A stretch of DNA of 64,000 bases from Nocardioides sp. Root190 (GCF_001428565.1 NZ_LMIA01000007.1:62001-126000), one strand, 5' to 3'. Numbered from the stretch's first letter, positions 6,208 through 14,989 are shown. Notes: a model not told the origin generated them from the letters alone. Program-made: numbers and translations.

Positions 6208-9066
6208 GTGAGCTTCGTTCCCGTCACCGGCCCGGCGACCTTCACCTCCGGCGACCCGGCGCTCATCGAGTTCACCTCCGGTGATGCCGGCGCCCGCACG
6301 ATCTCGCTCCCGGTGCGGGCCGCGCTGCCCGTCCTGAGCCGCGCCCACACCCGCGACGACGCCCATCCGAGCGTCGCGTTGCTCAGTGGTGCCGCCCTGC
6401 TCGGGCTGCGTCTGGTCGCTGCGGGCAAGGTCGCGCCCGCCCGCGACGGCGCCGCCGGGTGGCGGGTGGAGGGGCTCGACGAGCGCGACCACGACGCCGT
6501 ACGACGCCTCGCCATCGCGCGTGCGCACGACGGTCAGACTCCGGAGCAGGCCGCCGAGGTGGTCCGCCTGGTGCTCGACGCGGTCGCGGACACCATGCCC
6601 CGGGCCACGCCCGCGGTACGGACCCGGCCGTCCGGGCCGAGCGATGGTGCCACCGGGGGAGACGTCCCCCGCGCTCCCGACGACTTCGCCGCGCGGGTCC
6701 GCCGCCGGCTGGCGGAGCGGACGGCCGCCGAGGAGGCCGCCGCGCGCCGCACCCGACCGTCCGTGACCGAGCTCCCCGAGCTGGTCCGGATCTCGTTGCG
6801 GGTCGAGGCGGACGAGGAGGAGCTGATCGCCGGCGCGGTGCGCGTCATCCTCCAGGTCCACGACGAGCGGGACCCGCTGCACGTCTGCGATGCCGCGCTG
6901 CTGTGGACCACGGGCGAGGAGACCCACGGCTTCGGTGAGCGCGCCCGGGTGCACGCGAGCATCGCCCTGCGCTCCGCAGCCGACGTGTGGCAGAGCCTGG
7001 ACCGGTTCCTGGCGCTGTCGGTGCCCGACGAGCTGACTCTCGACGGCGAGGAGATCTCGGGCCTGCTCGCCCGGGTCGGCGACCTGCGAAGCGTCGGGGT
7101 CGACGTGCACTGGCCGCGCTCGCTCGGCCCGGAGCTGACCACCCGGGCGGTGCTCGACCGCAAGCGCGAGAAGGAACCGCGCAACGCCGAGCTCCCGCTC
7201 CAGGACAGCCCGTTCTCGGCAGAGGGCCTGTTCTCGTTCTCGTGGCAGGTCGCCCTGCACGGCGAGCCGCTGACCGAGGAGGAGATGGCGACCCTCGCCG
7301 GAGCGGCGAGCCCGATCATCAAGCTCCGCGGTGCGTGGACCGTCGTCGACCCGACCACCGCGCAGCGTGCTCGCAAGCGCCTGATCCGCAAGGCGACCGG
7401 ACCGCAGGCGCTCGCCGCTGCCCTCACCGGCACGACCGACCTGCCCACCACGGCCGACGGCACGCCGGAGACGGCCCAGGTCATCGTCGGTGCCAGCCTC
7501 CTGCGGGTGCGCGAGCAGGTCCTCGCCGCCGCCACCCGAGACCCGATGCCCGAGCCGGAGGGCCTCGAGGCGACCCTGCGCGACTACCAGCGTCACGGCC
7601 TGACCTGGCTCGCCGACCTCACCGGACTGGGGCTGGGCGCCTGTCTGGCCGACGACATGGGCCTGGGCAAGACGATCACGCTGATCGCGCTGCACCTGCA
7701 CCGGCTCGAGTCGGGTGCCTCGCGCGGCGGCCCGACGCTCGTGGTCTGCCCGGCCAGCCTGCTCGGCAACTGGGAGAGCGAGATCGAGCGGTTCGCGCCG
7801 GGACTGCCGGTCCGCAGGTTCCACGGCGCGGCCCGCTCCCTGCCCTCTGCGGAGTCCGCCCCGGACGCCCAGCACAACGCCGGGTTCGTGCTGACGACGT
7901 ACGGCACCCTGCGCAGCAACCCCGCTGCCCTGGCAGCGCTCGAGTGGGACCTCGTGGTCGCCGACGAGGCACAGCACGTGAAGAACTCGCGTACGTCGAC
8001 CGCCCGCGCCCTGCGGCAGCTCCCGAGCCGCGCGCGGGTGGCGCTGACCGGCACGCCCGTGGAGAACGACCTGACCGAGCTCTGGTCGATCCTCGACTGG
8101 TGCGTGCCCGGCCTGCTCGGCAGCCGGCAGGCGTTCCGACGGGTGTGGGGTGCGCCGATCGAGTCGGGGGCCGAGCCCACCAAGGCGCGTCAGTTCGCGG
8201 ACCTGATCGGGCCCTTCCTGCTGCGCCGTCGCAAGTCCGATCCCGGCATCGCGCCCGAGCTCCCGCCGAAGACCGAGACCGACCACCTGCTCGGTCTCAC
8301 CCGCGAGCAGGTCGTGCTCTACGAGGCGTTCGTGAAGGACTCGATGGAGCGGATCGAACGCGCCGACCCGGAGACCCGCCGCGGCCTGGTGCTGGCCCTG
8401 CTCACCGGGTTGAAGCAGATCTGCAACCACCCCGCACAGTTCCTCAAGCAGTCCGGCGCGGTGCGGCTGTTGGGCCGTTCGGAGAAGCTCGAGCTCCTCG
8501 ACGAGCTGGTCGCCACGGTGCTCGCCGAGGACGGTGCGGTGCTCGTCTTCACGCAGTACGTCGCCATGGCGCGCCTGATCGAGCAGCACCTCACCGCGAT
8601 GGGGGTCCCGCACCAGTTCCTGCACGGCGGCACCCCGGTCGCCGAGCGCGAGCGGATGGTGCGGCGCTTCCAGGCCGAGGGCGACGAGCAGGGGGTGCCG
8701 GTCTTCCTGCTGTCGCTCAAGGCGGGCGGCACCGGCCTCAACCTGACCAGGGCCGATCACGTCATCCACGTCGACCGCTGGTGGAACCCCGCCGTCGAGG
8801 AGCAGGCCACCGACCGGGCGTACCGGATCGGCCAGACCAAGCCGGTCCAGGTGCACCGCATGGTCACCCGCGGCACCATCGAGGAGCGGGTCGCCCAGCT
8901 GCTCGACCGGAAGCTGCAGCTCGCGGACGCCGTCCTGGCCCGCGGTGACGCGGCCCTGACCGAGCTCAGCAACGAGGAGCTGCGCGACCTGGTCGCGCTG
9001 CGCAAGGACCAGCGCCGCGCGGCCCTGCTCACCGAGTCTGCGCCCGCGACGTCCGGGGAGCGCTGA
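6208..9066 (+). CDS. SNF2-family DEAD/DEAH helicase
   Basis: 952 residues. The first ~450 are the poorly conserved bacterial SNF2-associated region. The motor begins near residue 455 with Walker A DDMGLGKT at about 483-490 and motif II DEAQ at about 586-589, followed by LTGTPVEND. The C-terminal lobe carries GGTGLNLTRADHVIHVDRWW and RAYRIGQ, the SWI2/SNF2 motifs V and VI. Such enzymes translocate on double-stranded DNA and remodel protein-DNA complexes; the bacterial role is unclear. The GTG at 6208 lies 6 nt after TAACGT (6196-6201). It overlaps the SWIM-domain gene by one base (TGATG), and SNF2/SWIM pairing is common in actinobacteria, suggesting joint function. Confidence 0.93.
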   Translation: MSFVPVTGPATFTSGDPALIEFTSGDAGARTISLPVRAALPVLSRAHTRDDAHPSVALLSGAALLGLRLVAAGKVAPARDGAAGWRVEGLDERDHDAVRRLAIARAHDGQTPEQAAEVVRLVLDAVADTMPRATPAVRTRPSGPSDGATGGDVPRAPDDFAARVRRRLAERTAAEEAAARRTRPSVTELPELVRISLRVEADEEELIAGAVRVILQVHDERDPLHVCDAALLWTTGEETHGFGERARVHASIALRSAADVWQSLDRFLALSVPDELTLDGEEISGLLARVGDLRSVGVDVHWPRSLGPELTTRAVLDRKREKEPRNAELPLQDSPFSAEGLFSFSWQVALHGEPLTEEEMATLAGAASPIIKLRGAWTVVDPTTAQRARKRLIRKATGPQALAAALTGTTDLPTTADGTPETAQVIVGASLLRVREQVLAAATRDPMPEPEGLEATLRDYQRHGLTWLADLTGLGLGACLADDMGLGKTITLIALHLHRLESGASRGGPTLVVCPASLLGNWESEIERFAPGLPVRRFHGAARSLPSAESAPDAQHNAGFVLTTYGTLRSNPAALAALEWDLVVADEAQHVKNSRTSTARALRQLPSRARVALTGTPVENDLTELWSILDWCVPGLLGSRQAFRRVWGAPIESGAEPTKARQFADLIGPFLLRRRKSDPGIAPELPPKTETDHLLGLTREQVVLYEAFVKDSMERIERADPETRRGLVLALLTGLKQICNHPAQFLKQSGAVRLLGRSEKLELLDELVATVLAEDGAVLVFTQYVAMARLIEQHLTAMGVPHQFLHGGTPVAERERMVRRFQAEGDEQGVPVFLLSLKAGGTGLNLTRADHVIHVDRWWNPAVEEQATDRAYRIGQTKPVQVHRMVTRGTIEERVAQLLDRKLQLADAVLARGDAALTELSNEELRDLVALRKDQRRAALLTESAPATSGER

Positions 9067-9740
9067 TGCGCGCCACCTTCGCCCGGCGCACCCAGGCGCC
9101 CCGCACCGTCCACTCCTGGTGGGGCAAGGCGTGGCAGCGCGCGGTCGAGGAGGCGGCCTACTCCGAGGCCGAGCTCCGTCCCGGGAGGGCAGCGGCGCGG
9201 CGCGGGGACGTCGGTGGGATCAGCGTCGACTCCGGGTCGCTGCTGGCTGCGGTCCGTGACGGCGACGACGCGTGGACGGTCGAGGTCGTCGTCCCGACCC
9301 TCGAGCCGGACATGGCGCAGGCACTGGTCGAGGTGGTGGCCGCCGAGTCCGGCAGGATCGCGGACCTGCTGGCCGGCGCGTTGCCGCACGACCTCGTCGA
9401 GCACGCGGAGGAGCTCGGCGTCGAGCTGTTGCCGTACGGCGGGGAGCTGGCCGCGACCTGCACCTGCGAGCACTACCTCGACCCCTGTGCCCATGCGATC
9501 GCCGTGCTCACCCAGGTCGGCTGGCTGGTCGACGACGACCCGTTGGTGCTGTTCGCGGTCCGCGGGCTCGACCGCGAGGACTTGCTCGCCGCCCTCCACG
9601 CCCGGGCGGCGGGTCACGGGCGATCTGCGGGCCCTGTGGTCGGCGAGCTGGCCGACGACGTCGAGCTCGCGGTCGACGCGGCGTTGCGGGCTCGCCGGAT
9701 CGCGGACCTCTTCGAGGCGGGCGCCGACTTCGAGGCGTGA
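9066..9740 (+). CDS. SWIM zinc-finger protein partnered with the SNF2 helicase
   Basis: 224 residues. The SWIM motif CxCx(n)CxH is seen near residues 132-144 (CTCEHYLDPCAH), a zinc-binding module that mediates DNA or protein contacts. The N-terminus (TVHSWWGKAWQRAVE) is typical of SWIM proteins encoded next to SNF2 helicases. The start codon overlaps the helicase stop (TGATG), so synthesis is coupled and the protein probably works with the helicase, perhaps as its nucleic-acid-binding subunit (inference). A strong hairpin follows the gene. Confidence 0.88.
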   Translation: MRATFARRTQAPRTVHSWWGKAWQRAVEEAAYSEAELRPGRAAARRGDVGGISVDSGSLLAAVRDGDDAWTVEVVVPTLEPDMAQALVEVVAAESGRIADLLAGALPHDLVEHAEELGVELLPYGGELAATCTCEHYLDPCAHAIAVLTQVGWLVDDDPLVLFAVRGLDREDLLAALHARAAGHGRSAGPVVGELADDVELAVDAALRARRIADLFEAGADFEA

Positions 9741-9766
9741 TCGCTGCGGACGTCGGCTGAGGCGGT

Positions 9767-9860
9767 GGCAGTTTCACCGCTTAGGCGGTGAAACTGCCTC
9801 TGGGCACATGAAACTCCGTGTGCTCAGAGGCAGTTTCGTGTGTTAGGCGGTGAAACTGCC
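9767..9860. repeat. Nested inverted repeats able to form alternative hairpins; likely bidirectional terminator
   Basis: GGCAGTTTCACCGC (9767-9780) pairs perfectly with GCGGTGAAACTGCC (9785-9798) around a 4-nt loop. The 3' part of that arm also begins a second hairpin (9791-9808 with 9819-9836, one mismatch). A third copy of GCGGTGAAACTGCC lies at 9847-9860. Hairpins one and two share bases and exclude each other. The element lies between convergent genes. Confidence 0.75.
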
Positions 9861-9941
9861 AGACCCGCCCGACCCGCCCGACCCGCCAGACCCGCCCGAC
9901 CCGCCAGACCCGCCAGACCCGCCAGACCCGCCAGACCTGCC
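9861..9941. repeat. Nine tandem 9-bp units
   Basis: Nine copies of a 9-bp unit (AGACCCGCC or CGACCCGCC, last one AGACCTGCC) directly follow the third palindrome copy. The array lies after the PaaX stop codon on its downstream side and is not within a supported gene. Length polymorphism between strains is likely. Confidence 0.85.
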
Positions 9942-9976
9942 AGAGGTGAAGAGGACGAAGGCGGAAGCGGCGGGCC

Positions 9977-10729
9977 TCAGCCGATGGCGAGGGCGCGCAG
10001 CTCGGCCTGGTAGTCGGCGTACGCGCTCCGCATCGACGCGGCCGGCCAGCCGGACGGCAGCAGGGTCGCCGGCAGCAGCGGGTCGCTCGTGAGGTGCCGC
10101 ACGACCTGCGCGGCGACGGCGAGGCGGGGGGCGGGCTCCGTGGTGGCGGCCAGCGCGTCGAGCAGCTCACGCCCGGTCCTCGCCCATGCCTGCAGGTCCC
10201 ACAGGCCGCCCGCGAGTGCTCGCGGATCCTCGTCGGGGGTGGCGGTGAAGGTGCTGAGGACCGCGTCGTCCGCGTAGTCACGCGTCCGGCGCAGGTTGGC
10301 CGGGCGGGTCCACACCCCCTCGCGCAGCTCCGCCAGCCGGTACGACGCCAGGCGCTCCCGCAGCGCCGCCCGCTCCGGCCCGGAACGACCGGTCACCACG
10401 ACGACGGCGACCTCCCAGCTGCCGTCCCACGGGGTCTCGGCGTCGAGCACGGCCTCGTCCTGACGGCGCTGGCGTCGCACGAGCCGCTCGCCGAGCACGT
10501 AGTCCGCTGCCTGCCCCGAGCCCGGACCGGTGTCGCGGTGCAGGTCGCCGGCGGCCACGGCCCGGGTCAGCGCGACGCGCAGGGTGGCTGCCGGGATCGC
10601 GAAGTGCTCGCCGGCCCGCACGAGCGCCGCGGCGCTCATCCGTTCCGGGTGGGAGCCCAGCAGGAGGCTCAGCGCGACGGATCGCGCGGCCAGCGGGGTC
10701 TGGTCGACGGGCACACGACCAGCCTTCAC
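9977..10729 (-). CDS. PaaX-family transcriptional regulator
   Basis: 250 residues from a GTG at 10729. The N-terminal winged helix has the PaaX pattern ARSVALSLLLGSHPE followed by IPAATLRVALTRAVAAGDL (residues ~14-60). The middle (WDGSWEVAVV, then REGVWTRPANL) matches the PaaX effector-binding domain. PaaX proteins repress phenylacetate and related acyl-CoA catabolism genes and are released by acyl-CoA thioesters. An upstream ATG at 10759 would place the start inside a palindrome, so the shorter start is preferred. The gene is divergent from the crotonase/AidB-like pair, its likely target (inference). Confidence 0.83.
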   Translation of the reverse strand: MKAGRVPVDQTPLAARSVALSLLLGSHPERMSAAALVRAGEHFAIPAATLRVALTRAVAAGDLHRDTGPGSGQAADYVLGERLVRRQRRQDEAVLDAETPWDGSWEVAVVVVTGRSGPERAALRERLASYRLAELREGVWTRPANLRRTRDYADDAVLSTFTATPDEDPRALAGGLWDLQAWARTGRELLDALAATTEPAPRLAVAAQVVRHLTSDPLLPATLLPSGWPAASMRSAYADYQAELRALAIG

Positions 10730-10744
10730 TATTACGATGCTGGA

Positions 10745-10755
10745 CACAACTGTTG
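10745..10755. promoter_or_regulatory. Palindrome in the PaaX/crotonase divergent promoter
   Basis: ACAAC-T-GTTGT lies between the divergent starts at 10729 and 10777 and is flanked by ATTACG (10731-10736) and CGTAAT (10763-10768), themselves inverted. The right half-site overlaps TAATGT (10765-10770), the -10 of the crotonase gene. A good candidate operator for the adjacent PaaX protein; binding is inferred. Confidence 0.5.
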
Positions 10756-10776
10756 TCATCAACGTAATGTCGAGTC

Positions 10777-11802
10777 ATGACCGAACCGGCCTCCTGGCGT
10801 CGCTCCGCGAGCGAAGGTGACGACTCGCCGTACCAGCACGCCAGCGCCCCGCGCCCCGACGGCCCGGCCTATCGCACGTTGACCTACGAGGTCGACGGCC
10901 GCGTCGCGCGCCTCACCTTCAACCGCCCCGAGCAGGGCAACTCGATCACCCCCGACACCCCGGTCGAGCTGGCCCACGCGGTCGAGCGCGCCGATCTCGA
11001 CCCGCGGGTGCACGTGATCGTGCTGAGCGGTCGGGGCAAGGGGTTCTGTGGTGGCTACGACCTCGCCGCCTCGGCGGAGCGGCTGATGGACGGCGACATG
11101 GCGGGTGCGCTGCCCCACGAGGGCACCGTCCTGGATCCCGTCGTCCAGATGACCAACCACGACCCCGCGGGGACCTGGGACCCGATGGTCGACTTCGCGA
11201 TGATGAGCCGCTTCACCCGCGGGTTCGCGAGCCTGCTGCACGCGAACAAGCCGACCGTCGCGAAGATCCACGGCTTCTGTGTTGCCGGGGGCACGGACAT
11301 CGCGCTGCACTGCGACCAGATCGTGATCGCCGACGACGCCAAGATCGGCTACCCGCCGACCCGCGTCTGGGGTGTCCCGTCCGCGGGCCTGTGGGCGCAC
11401 CGGCTCGGCGACCAGCGCGCCAAACGGCTGCTGCTGACGGGGGACACCCTCACCGGCGCCGAGGCGGCCGCCTGGGGACTGGCGATCGAGGCGCCGCCCG
11501 CCGACGAGCTCGACGCGCGCACCGAGAACCTCGTCCAGCGGATCGCGGCCATGCCGCTCAACCAGCTGATGATGGTCAAGCTCGCCCTCAACTCCGCCCT
11601 CCTCGCGCAGGGCGTGCAGAACAGCCAGATGATCTCGACCGTCTTCGACGGCATCTCCCGCCACACCCGCGAGGGCTACGGCTTCCAGCAGCGGGCCGCC
11701 GACGTCGGCTTCCGCCAGGCGGTGCGCGAGCGCGACGGCGCGCCGTACGACGACGGCGGACCCGCCACCAGCAACGTGACCAACCGCGAGAGCAGGGACT
11801 GA
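10777..11802 (+). CDS. Crotonase (enoyl-CoA hydratase/isomerase) family protein
   Basis: 341 residues. The oxyanion-hole region (LSGRGKGFCGGYDLAAS, around residues 82-98) and the second loop (KIHGFCVAGGTDIALHCD) mark the crotonase fold, which handles acyl-CoA thioesters. The usual catalytic Glu of hydratases is not obvious in the region KIGYPPTRVWGVPSAG, so the reaction (hydratase, isomerase or hydrolase) is uncertain. It is longer than the usual ~260 because of an insert near residues 110-150. The ATG lies 6 nt after TAATGT. Five bases separate it from the AidB-like dehydrogenase, with which it forms an operon. Confidence 0.87.
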   Translation: MTEPASWRRSASEGDDSPYQHASAPRPDGPAYRTLTYEVDGRVARLTFNRPEQGNSITPDTPVELAHAVERADLDPRVHVIVLSGRGKGFCGGYDLAASAERLMDGDMAGALPHEGTVLDPVVQMTNHDPAGTWDPMVDFAMMSRFTRGFASLLHANKPTVAKIHGFCVAGGTDIALHCDQIVIADDAKIGYPPTRVWGVPSAGLWAHRLGDQRAKRLLLTGDTLTGAEAAAWGLAIEAPPADELDARTENLVQRIAAMPLNQLMMVKLALNSALLAQGVQNSQMISTVFDGISRHTREGYGFQQRAADVGFRQAVRERDGAPYDDGGPATSNVTNRESRD

Positions 11803-11807
11803 TCGAC

Positions 11808-13442
11808 ATGACGACCCATGAGGTGTTCAACCAGGTCCCGCCGCTCGTGGGCCACGACACGTCCGCCGACCCGGCGCTGCTCGAGGGGGTGGAACGCGAA
11901 GGTGCGGGCTGGGCGCTGCCGGAGATCCAGGAGGTCGGCCGGCTCGCCGGCACCGCCGAGGCCCGCGACTGGGGACGGCTCGCCGAGCGGGTCCCGCCGC
12001 GACTGCTGACCCACGACCGCTACGGCAACCGCGTCGACGAGGTCGACTACGTCCCGGCGTACCACCAGCTCATGGAGACCGCGATCGGCCACGGCATCCA
12101 CGCGGCGCCGTGGGCTGAGGACCGGCCGGGCGCGCACGTCGCGCGGGCCGCGAAGTTCTATGCGTGGAACGTCGACGCCGGTCACGGTTGCCCGATCTCG
12201 ATGACGTACGCCGTCGTCCCCGCGTTGCGCGCCAACCCGGCCCTGGCGGCGCAGTTCGAGCCCCTGCTCACCAACCGCGAGTACGACTTCGGCCTGCGCG
12301 ACCCCGCGACCAAGCGCGGCCTGATCGCAGGCATGTCGATGACCGAGAAGCAGGGTGGCTCGGACGTCCGCGCCAACACGACCGCTGCGACCCCGATCGC
12401 AGGCCAGTCCGACGGCTCGTACCGCGTCGTCGGCCACAAGTGGTTCACCTCGGCGCCGATGTCCGACATGTTCCTCACCCTCGCGCAGGCGCCGGGCGGG
12501 CTGTCCTGCTTCCTCCTGCCGCGGGTGCTGCCCGGCGGCGAGGCCAACCCGATCCGTTTCCAGCGGCTCAAGGACAAGCTCGGCAACCGGTCCAACGCGT
12601 CCTCGGAGATCGAGTACGACAACGCCATCGGCTGGCTGGTCGGCGAGGAGGGCAAGGGGGTCAAGACCATCGTGGAGATGGTCAACATGACCCGGCTCGA
12701 CTGCGTGATCGGCAGCGCGTCGGGCATGCGGCTCGCGCTGACCCACGCCGCCCACCACGCGCGTCACCGCTCGGCCTTCGGCAAGCCGCTCATCGACCAG
12801 CCGCTGATGCGCAACGTGCTCGCCGACCTGGCCGTCGAGTCCGAGGCCGCCACCACCGCGATGATGCGCCTCGCCGGCGCGAACGACCGTGCCATCCACG
12901 GCGACACCGGTGAGGCCGCGCTGCGCCGGCTCGCGCTGGCCGCGACGAAGTACTACGTCTGCAAGCGCGGTCCGGTCCTGGCCAACGAGGCGCTCGAGTG
13001 CCTCGGCGGCAACGGCTACGTCGAGGACTTCGACCTGGCGCGGGTCTACCGCGAGCTCCCGCTGCTCTCGATCTGGGAGGGCTCCGGCAATGTCGCGGCG
13101 CTGGACGCGCTGCGCGCGATCGGTCGCGAGCCCGAGTCCCTCGACGCCTTCTTCGCCGAGGCCGACCTGGCCGCAGGCGCCGATGCGAGGTACGACGACG
13201 CGGTGACCTCGCTGAAGAAGGAGCTCACGAACTTCGACGACATCGAGCTGCGGGCCCGTCGGCTGGTCGAGCAGATCGCCGTCGTCTTCCAGGCCGGACT
13301 TCTGCTGCGCCACGCGCCGAGCGCCGTCGCCGACGCGTTCTGCGCCACTCGCCTGGCGCGGGACTGGGGCAGCGCCTTCGGCACCCTGCCCGCCGGCCTG
13401 GACCTCGCCCCGATCCTGGCCCGCACCGAGACCACCTTCTGA
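11808..13442 (+). CDS. aidB: AidB-like acyl-CoA dehydrogenase family protein
   Basis: 544 residues, longer than classic acyl-CoA dehydrogenases (~390) and matching the AidB subfamily. The AidB signature MSMTEKQGGSDVRANTT is at about residues 167-183, followed by WFTSAPMSDMF, LGNRSNASSEIEYD and the C-terminal ECLGGNGYVEDF and IWEGSGN. AidB is an FAD flavoprotein of the adaptive response to alkylation in E. coli that binds DNA with its C-terminal part. Actinobacterial homologues next to fatty-acid genes may instead act on acyl-CoA. Its operon with a crotonase and the divergent PaaX regulator favours a catabolic role (inference). A 25-bp inverted repeat ends the unit. Confidence 0.88.
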   Translation: MTTHEVFNQVPPLVGHDTSADPALLEGVEREGAGWALPEIQEVGRLAGTAEARDWGRLAERVPPRLLTHDRYGNRVDEVDYVPAYHQLMETAIGHGIHAAPWAEDRPGAHVARAAKFYAWNVDAGHGCPISMTYAVVPALRANPALAAQFEPLLTNREYDFGLRDPATKRGLIAGMSMTEKQGGSDVRANTTAATPIAGQSDGSYRVVGHKWFTSAPMSDMFLTLAQAPGGLSCFLLPRVLPGGEANPIRFQRLKDKLGNRSNASSEIEYDNAIGWLVGEEGKGVKTIVEMVNMTRLDCVIGSASGMRLALTHAAHHARHRSAFGKPLIDQPLMRNVLADLAVESEAATTAMMRLAGANDRAIHGDTGEAALRRLALAATKYYVCKRGPVLANEALECLGGNGYVEDFDLARVYRELPLLSIWEGSGNVAALDALRAIGREPESLDAFFAEADLAAGADARYDDAVTSLKKELTNFDDIELRARRLVEQIAVVFQAGLLLRHAPSAVADAFCATRLARDWGSAFGTLPAGLDLAPILARTETTF

Positions 13443-13452
13443 GGCATCCGCT

Positions 13453-13520
13453 GCGGTAGTCCCGGGTCAAAAGCACCGCGACACGCCGTACGTAGGGTGC
13501 TTTTGACCCGGGACTACCGC
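13453..13520. terminator. Perfect 25-bp inverted repeat at a convergent junction
   Basis: Arms 13453-13477 and 13496-13520 are perfectly complementary over 25 bp (each contains CCCGGG) with an 18-nt loop. The right arm contains the stop codon of the TetR gene. It serves the ends of both convergent genes, so a bidirectional terminator is likely. The length and perfection exceed a typical terminator. Confidence 0.75.
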
Positions 13521-14083
13521 GCGGGAGGGACTCCGAGGGCGGCGAGCGCCATGGAGCCGAGGAGCTCGCGGAGGTCGGGATCCGGGATCCCGTGACCGGC
13601 GCGGGGGGTGGAGTTGAGCAGGCCGAAGGCGGCCTGGGCGGCGGCGTGGGACCGGGCCCGGTCGAGCTCGGGGCGCAGCGCGCGGAGCTGGTCGGCCCAC
13701 AGGTCGATGTAGGAGCGCTGCAGGCGACGGACCTGTGCCCGGGCGTCCTCGGGCAGCGACTCCCAGTCCCGGTCCTGGACGACGATCAGCGGGCGGTGCG
13801 AGGTGGCGAAGTCGACGTGCCAGTCGACCAGCCCGGCCAGCGCCGCGGCCGGGTCGTCCCCGCCGGCGTCGACGCGCTCGCGGCCCACCTCGAGCAGGCG
13901 CTCGCTGATCGAGGTCAGCATCTCGGCCAGCATCGCCTGCTTGGAGGAGAAGTGCTTGTAGAGCGCCGGTCCGGAGATGCCGCAGGCGGCGCCCAGGTCG
14001 GCGACGGACACCCCGTGGAAGCCGCGGGCCGCGAACAGCTCGGCCGCGGTGGCCAGGATCTGCTCGCGTCGGGATTCAGCCAC
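13514..14083 (-). CDS. TetR-family regulator, possibly BkaR-like repressor of leucine catabolism
   Basis: 189 residues from GTG 14083. The N-terminal HTH is textbook TetR (ILATAAELFAARGFHGVSVADLG, then CGISGPALYKHFSSK). The C-terminal half is the variable ligand-binding domain. In Mycobacterium tuberculosis the TetR protein BkaR (Rv2506) sits beside accD1/accA1; here the same type of carboxylase genes begin about 0.9 kb away, with a palindromic operator containing AGGTTA. The regulator's own promoter (TAACCT, ending 6 nt before GTG) contains the same AGGTTA half-site on the plus strand, suggesting autoregulation. The BkaR identity is inferred from neighbourhood, not proven. Confidence 0.85.
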   Translation of the reverse strand: MAESRREQILATAAELFAARGFHGVSVADLGAACGISGPALYKHFSSKQAMLAEMLTSISERLLEVGRERVDAGGDDPAAALAGLVDWHVDFATSHRPLIVVQDRDWESLPEDARAQVRRLQRSYIDLWADQLRALRPELDRARSHAAAQAAFGLLNSTPRAGHGIPDPDLRELLGSMALAALGVPPAR

Positions 14084-14259
14084 CCGAGGAGGTTAGCGGC
14101 CGGCCGTCGTCGCCGGGCGCTGGCTCGATTCTTTACCGTCGAGGGGCTCCCGGCCGCTGCGGCGCTCAACTACGCTGCGCGTGATCTGCACCGAGTCGTG
14201 AGCAGGGCTGAGCCACAGCACCGTCGCGACGTCAGGTCCCCCACCCCCCGGGAGCCCCC

Positions 14260-14973
14260 ATGCTCGCTCAGCACCCGCGCCGCACCACGGCAGCCGGCCT
14301 CCTTCTCTCCCTGTCCGGTGGGGCACTGCTCCTGCAGGTCGCCCCCGGCATCGCGAACGCCGTCGACCCGCCGGTCCTCAGCCTCTCCGCCACGCCCCAG
14401 GTGATCGGCGGCAATGCGATCGAGGGTGAGGTCACCTCCGACCTGCCCTGCGACTGGTCCATCTCCTACGACGGCGACACGAGCACCAGCCTGCCGATCG
14501 AGGACAGCGGCCAGAGCGTCTCCTTCACGATCGAGACCGAGCCGGTGGACGTGGTCACGGAGCAGTCGGTCTCCGCCACGTGCACCTACGAGGACGACGA
14601 GCCGGACCCGGAGGAGACCGAGACCGTGACGGCCACCGCCACCGCCACGGCGACCGAGACCGTGACGTTCAGCGAGGCCACCGAGACGACCGAGACCGCC
14701 ACGGCGACCGCGACGGTCACCTTCGCGCGCGAGACGTTGGCGAAGGTGAGTGAGGAACGACGGGCAGTGCGCAAGGCCGTCGTGGTGCGCTCGGTCGACG
14801 TGACGCTCCTGCCGGTCGGCAGCAGCGTCGACGACCCGGGTGGCGTCGAGGGTGCCGGCGCGGGTCTGCCCAACACCGGTGGACCGAACTGGCTCCTGGG
14901 TGGGTTCGGGCTCGTCCTGGTGTTCGCCGGTGCGATCGTCGTCGGCCGCTCCCAACGTCCGGTGGTCCACTGA
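14260..14973 (+). CDS. Secreted LPXTG-type wall-anchored protein with Thr-rich stalk
   Basis: 237 residues. The N-terminus has a signal peptide (RRTTAAGLLLSLSGGALLLQ, cleavage near residue 30). A small domain with two Cys follows (CDWSI and CTYED, perhaps a disulfide). Then comes a low-complexity TVTATATATATET stalk. The C-terminus is a sortase signal: LPNTG at about 203-207, a hydrophobic segment, and the positive tail GRSQR. The protein should be attached covalently to peptidoglycan by a sortase, none of which lies in this window. A TACGCT box at 14170-14175 could be its promoter. Its binding partner is unknown; its position between the TetR gene and the carboxylase operon seems incidental. 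Confidence 0.85.
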   Translation: MLAQHPRRTTAAGLLLSLSGGALLLQVAPGIANAVDPPVLSLSATPQVIGGNAIEGEVTSDLPCDWSISYDGDTSTSLPIEDSGQSVSFTIETEPVDVVTEQSVSATCTYEDDEPDPEETETVTATATATATETVTFSEATETTETATATATVTFARETLAKVSEERRAVRKAVVVRSVDVTLLPVGSSVDDPGGVEGAGAGLPNTGGPNWLLGGFGLVLVFAGAIVVGRSQRPVVH

Positions 14974-14989
14974 GCGACACGGCCTTTGC

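Noticed and set aside
5194..8856. An uninterrupted minus-strand frame of 1220 codons opposite the SNF2 gene
   Set aside because: Antisense shadow: the plus strand carries clear SNF2 motifs throughout, and the minus frame has no recognisable motif.
9850..10092. A short plus-strand frame encoding DPPDPP repeats
   Set aside because: It is the translation of the 9-bp array plus PaaX antisense, has no ribosome-binding site and no homologous domain.
10094..10780. A plus-strand frame opposite the PaaX gene
   Set aside because: Antisense of a well-supported PaaX coding region.
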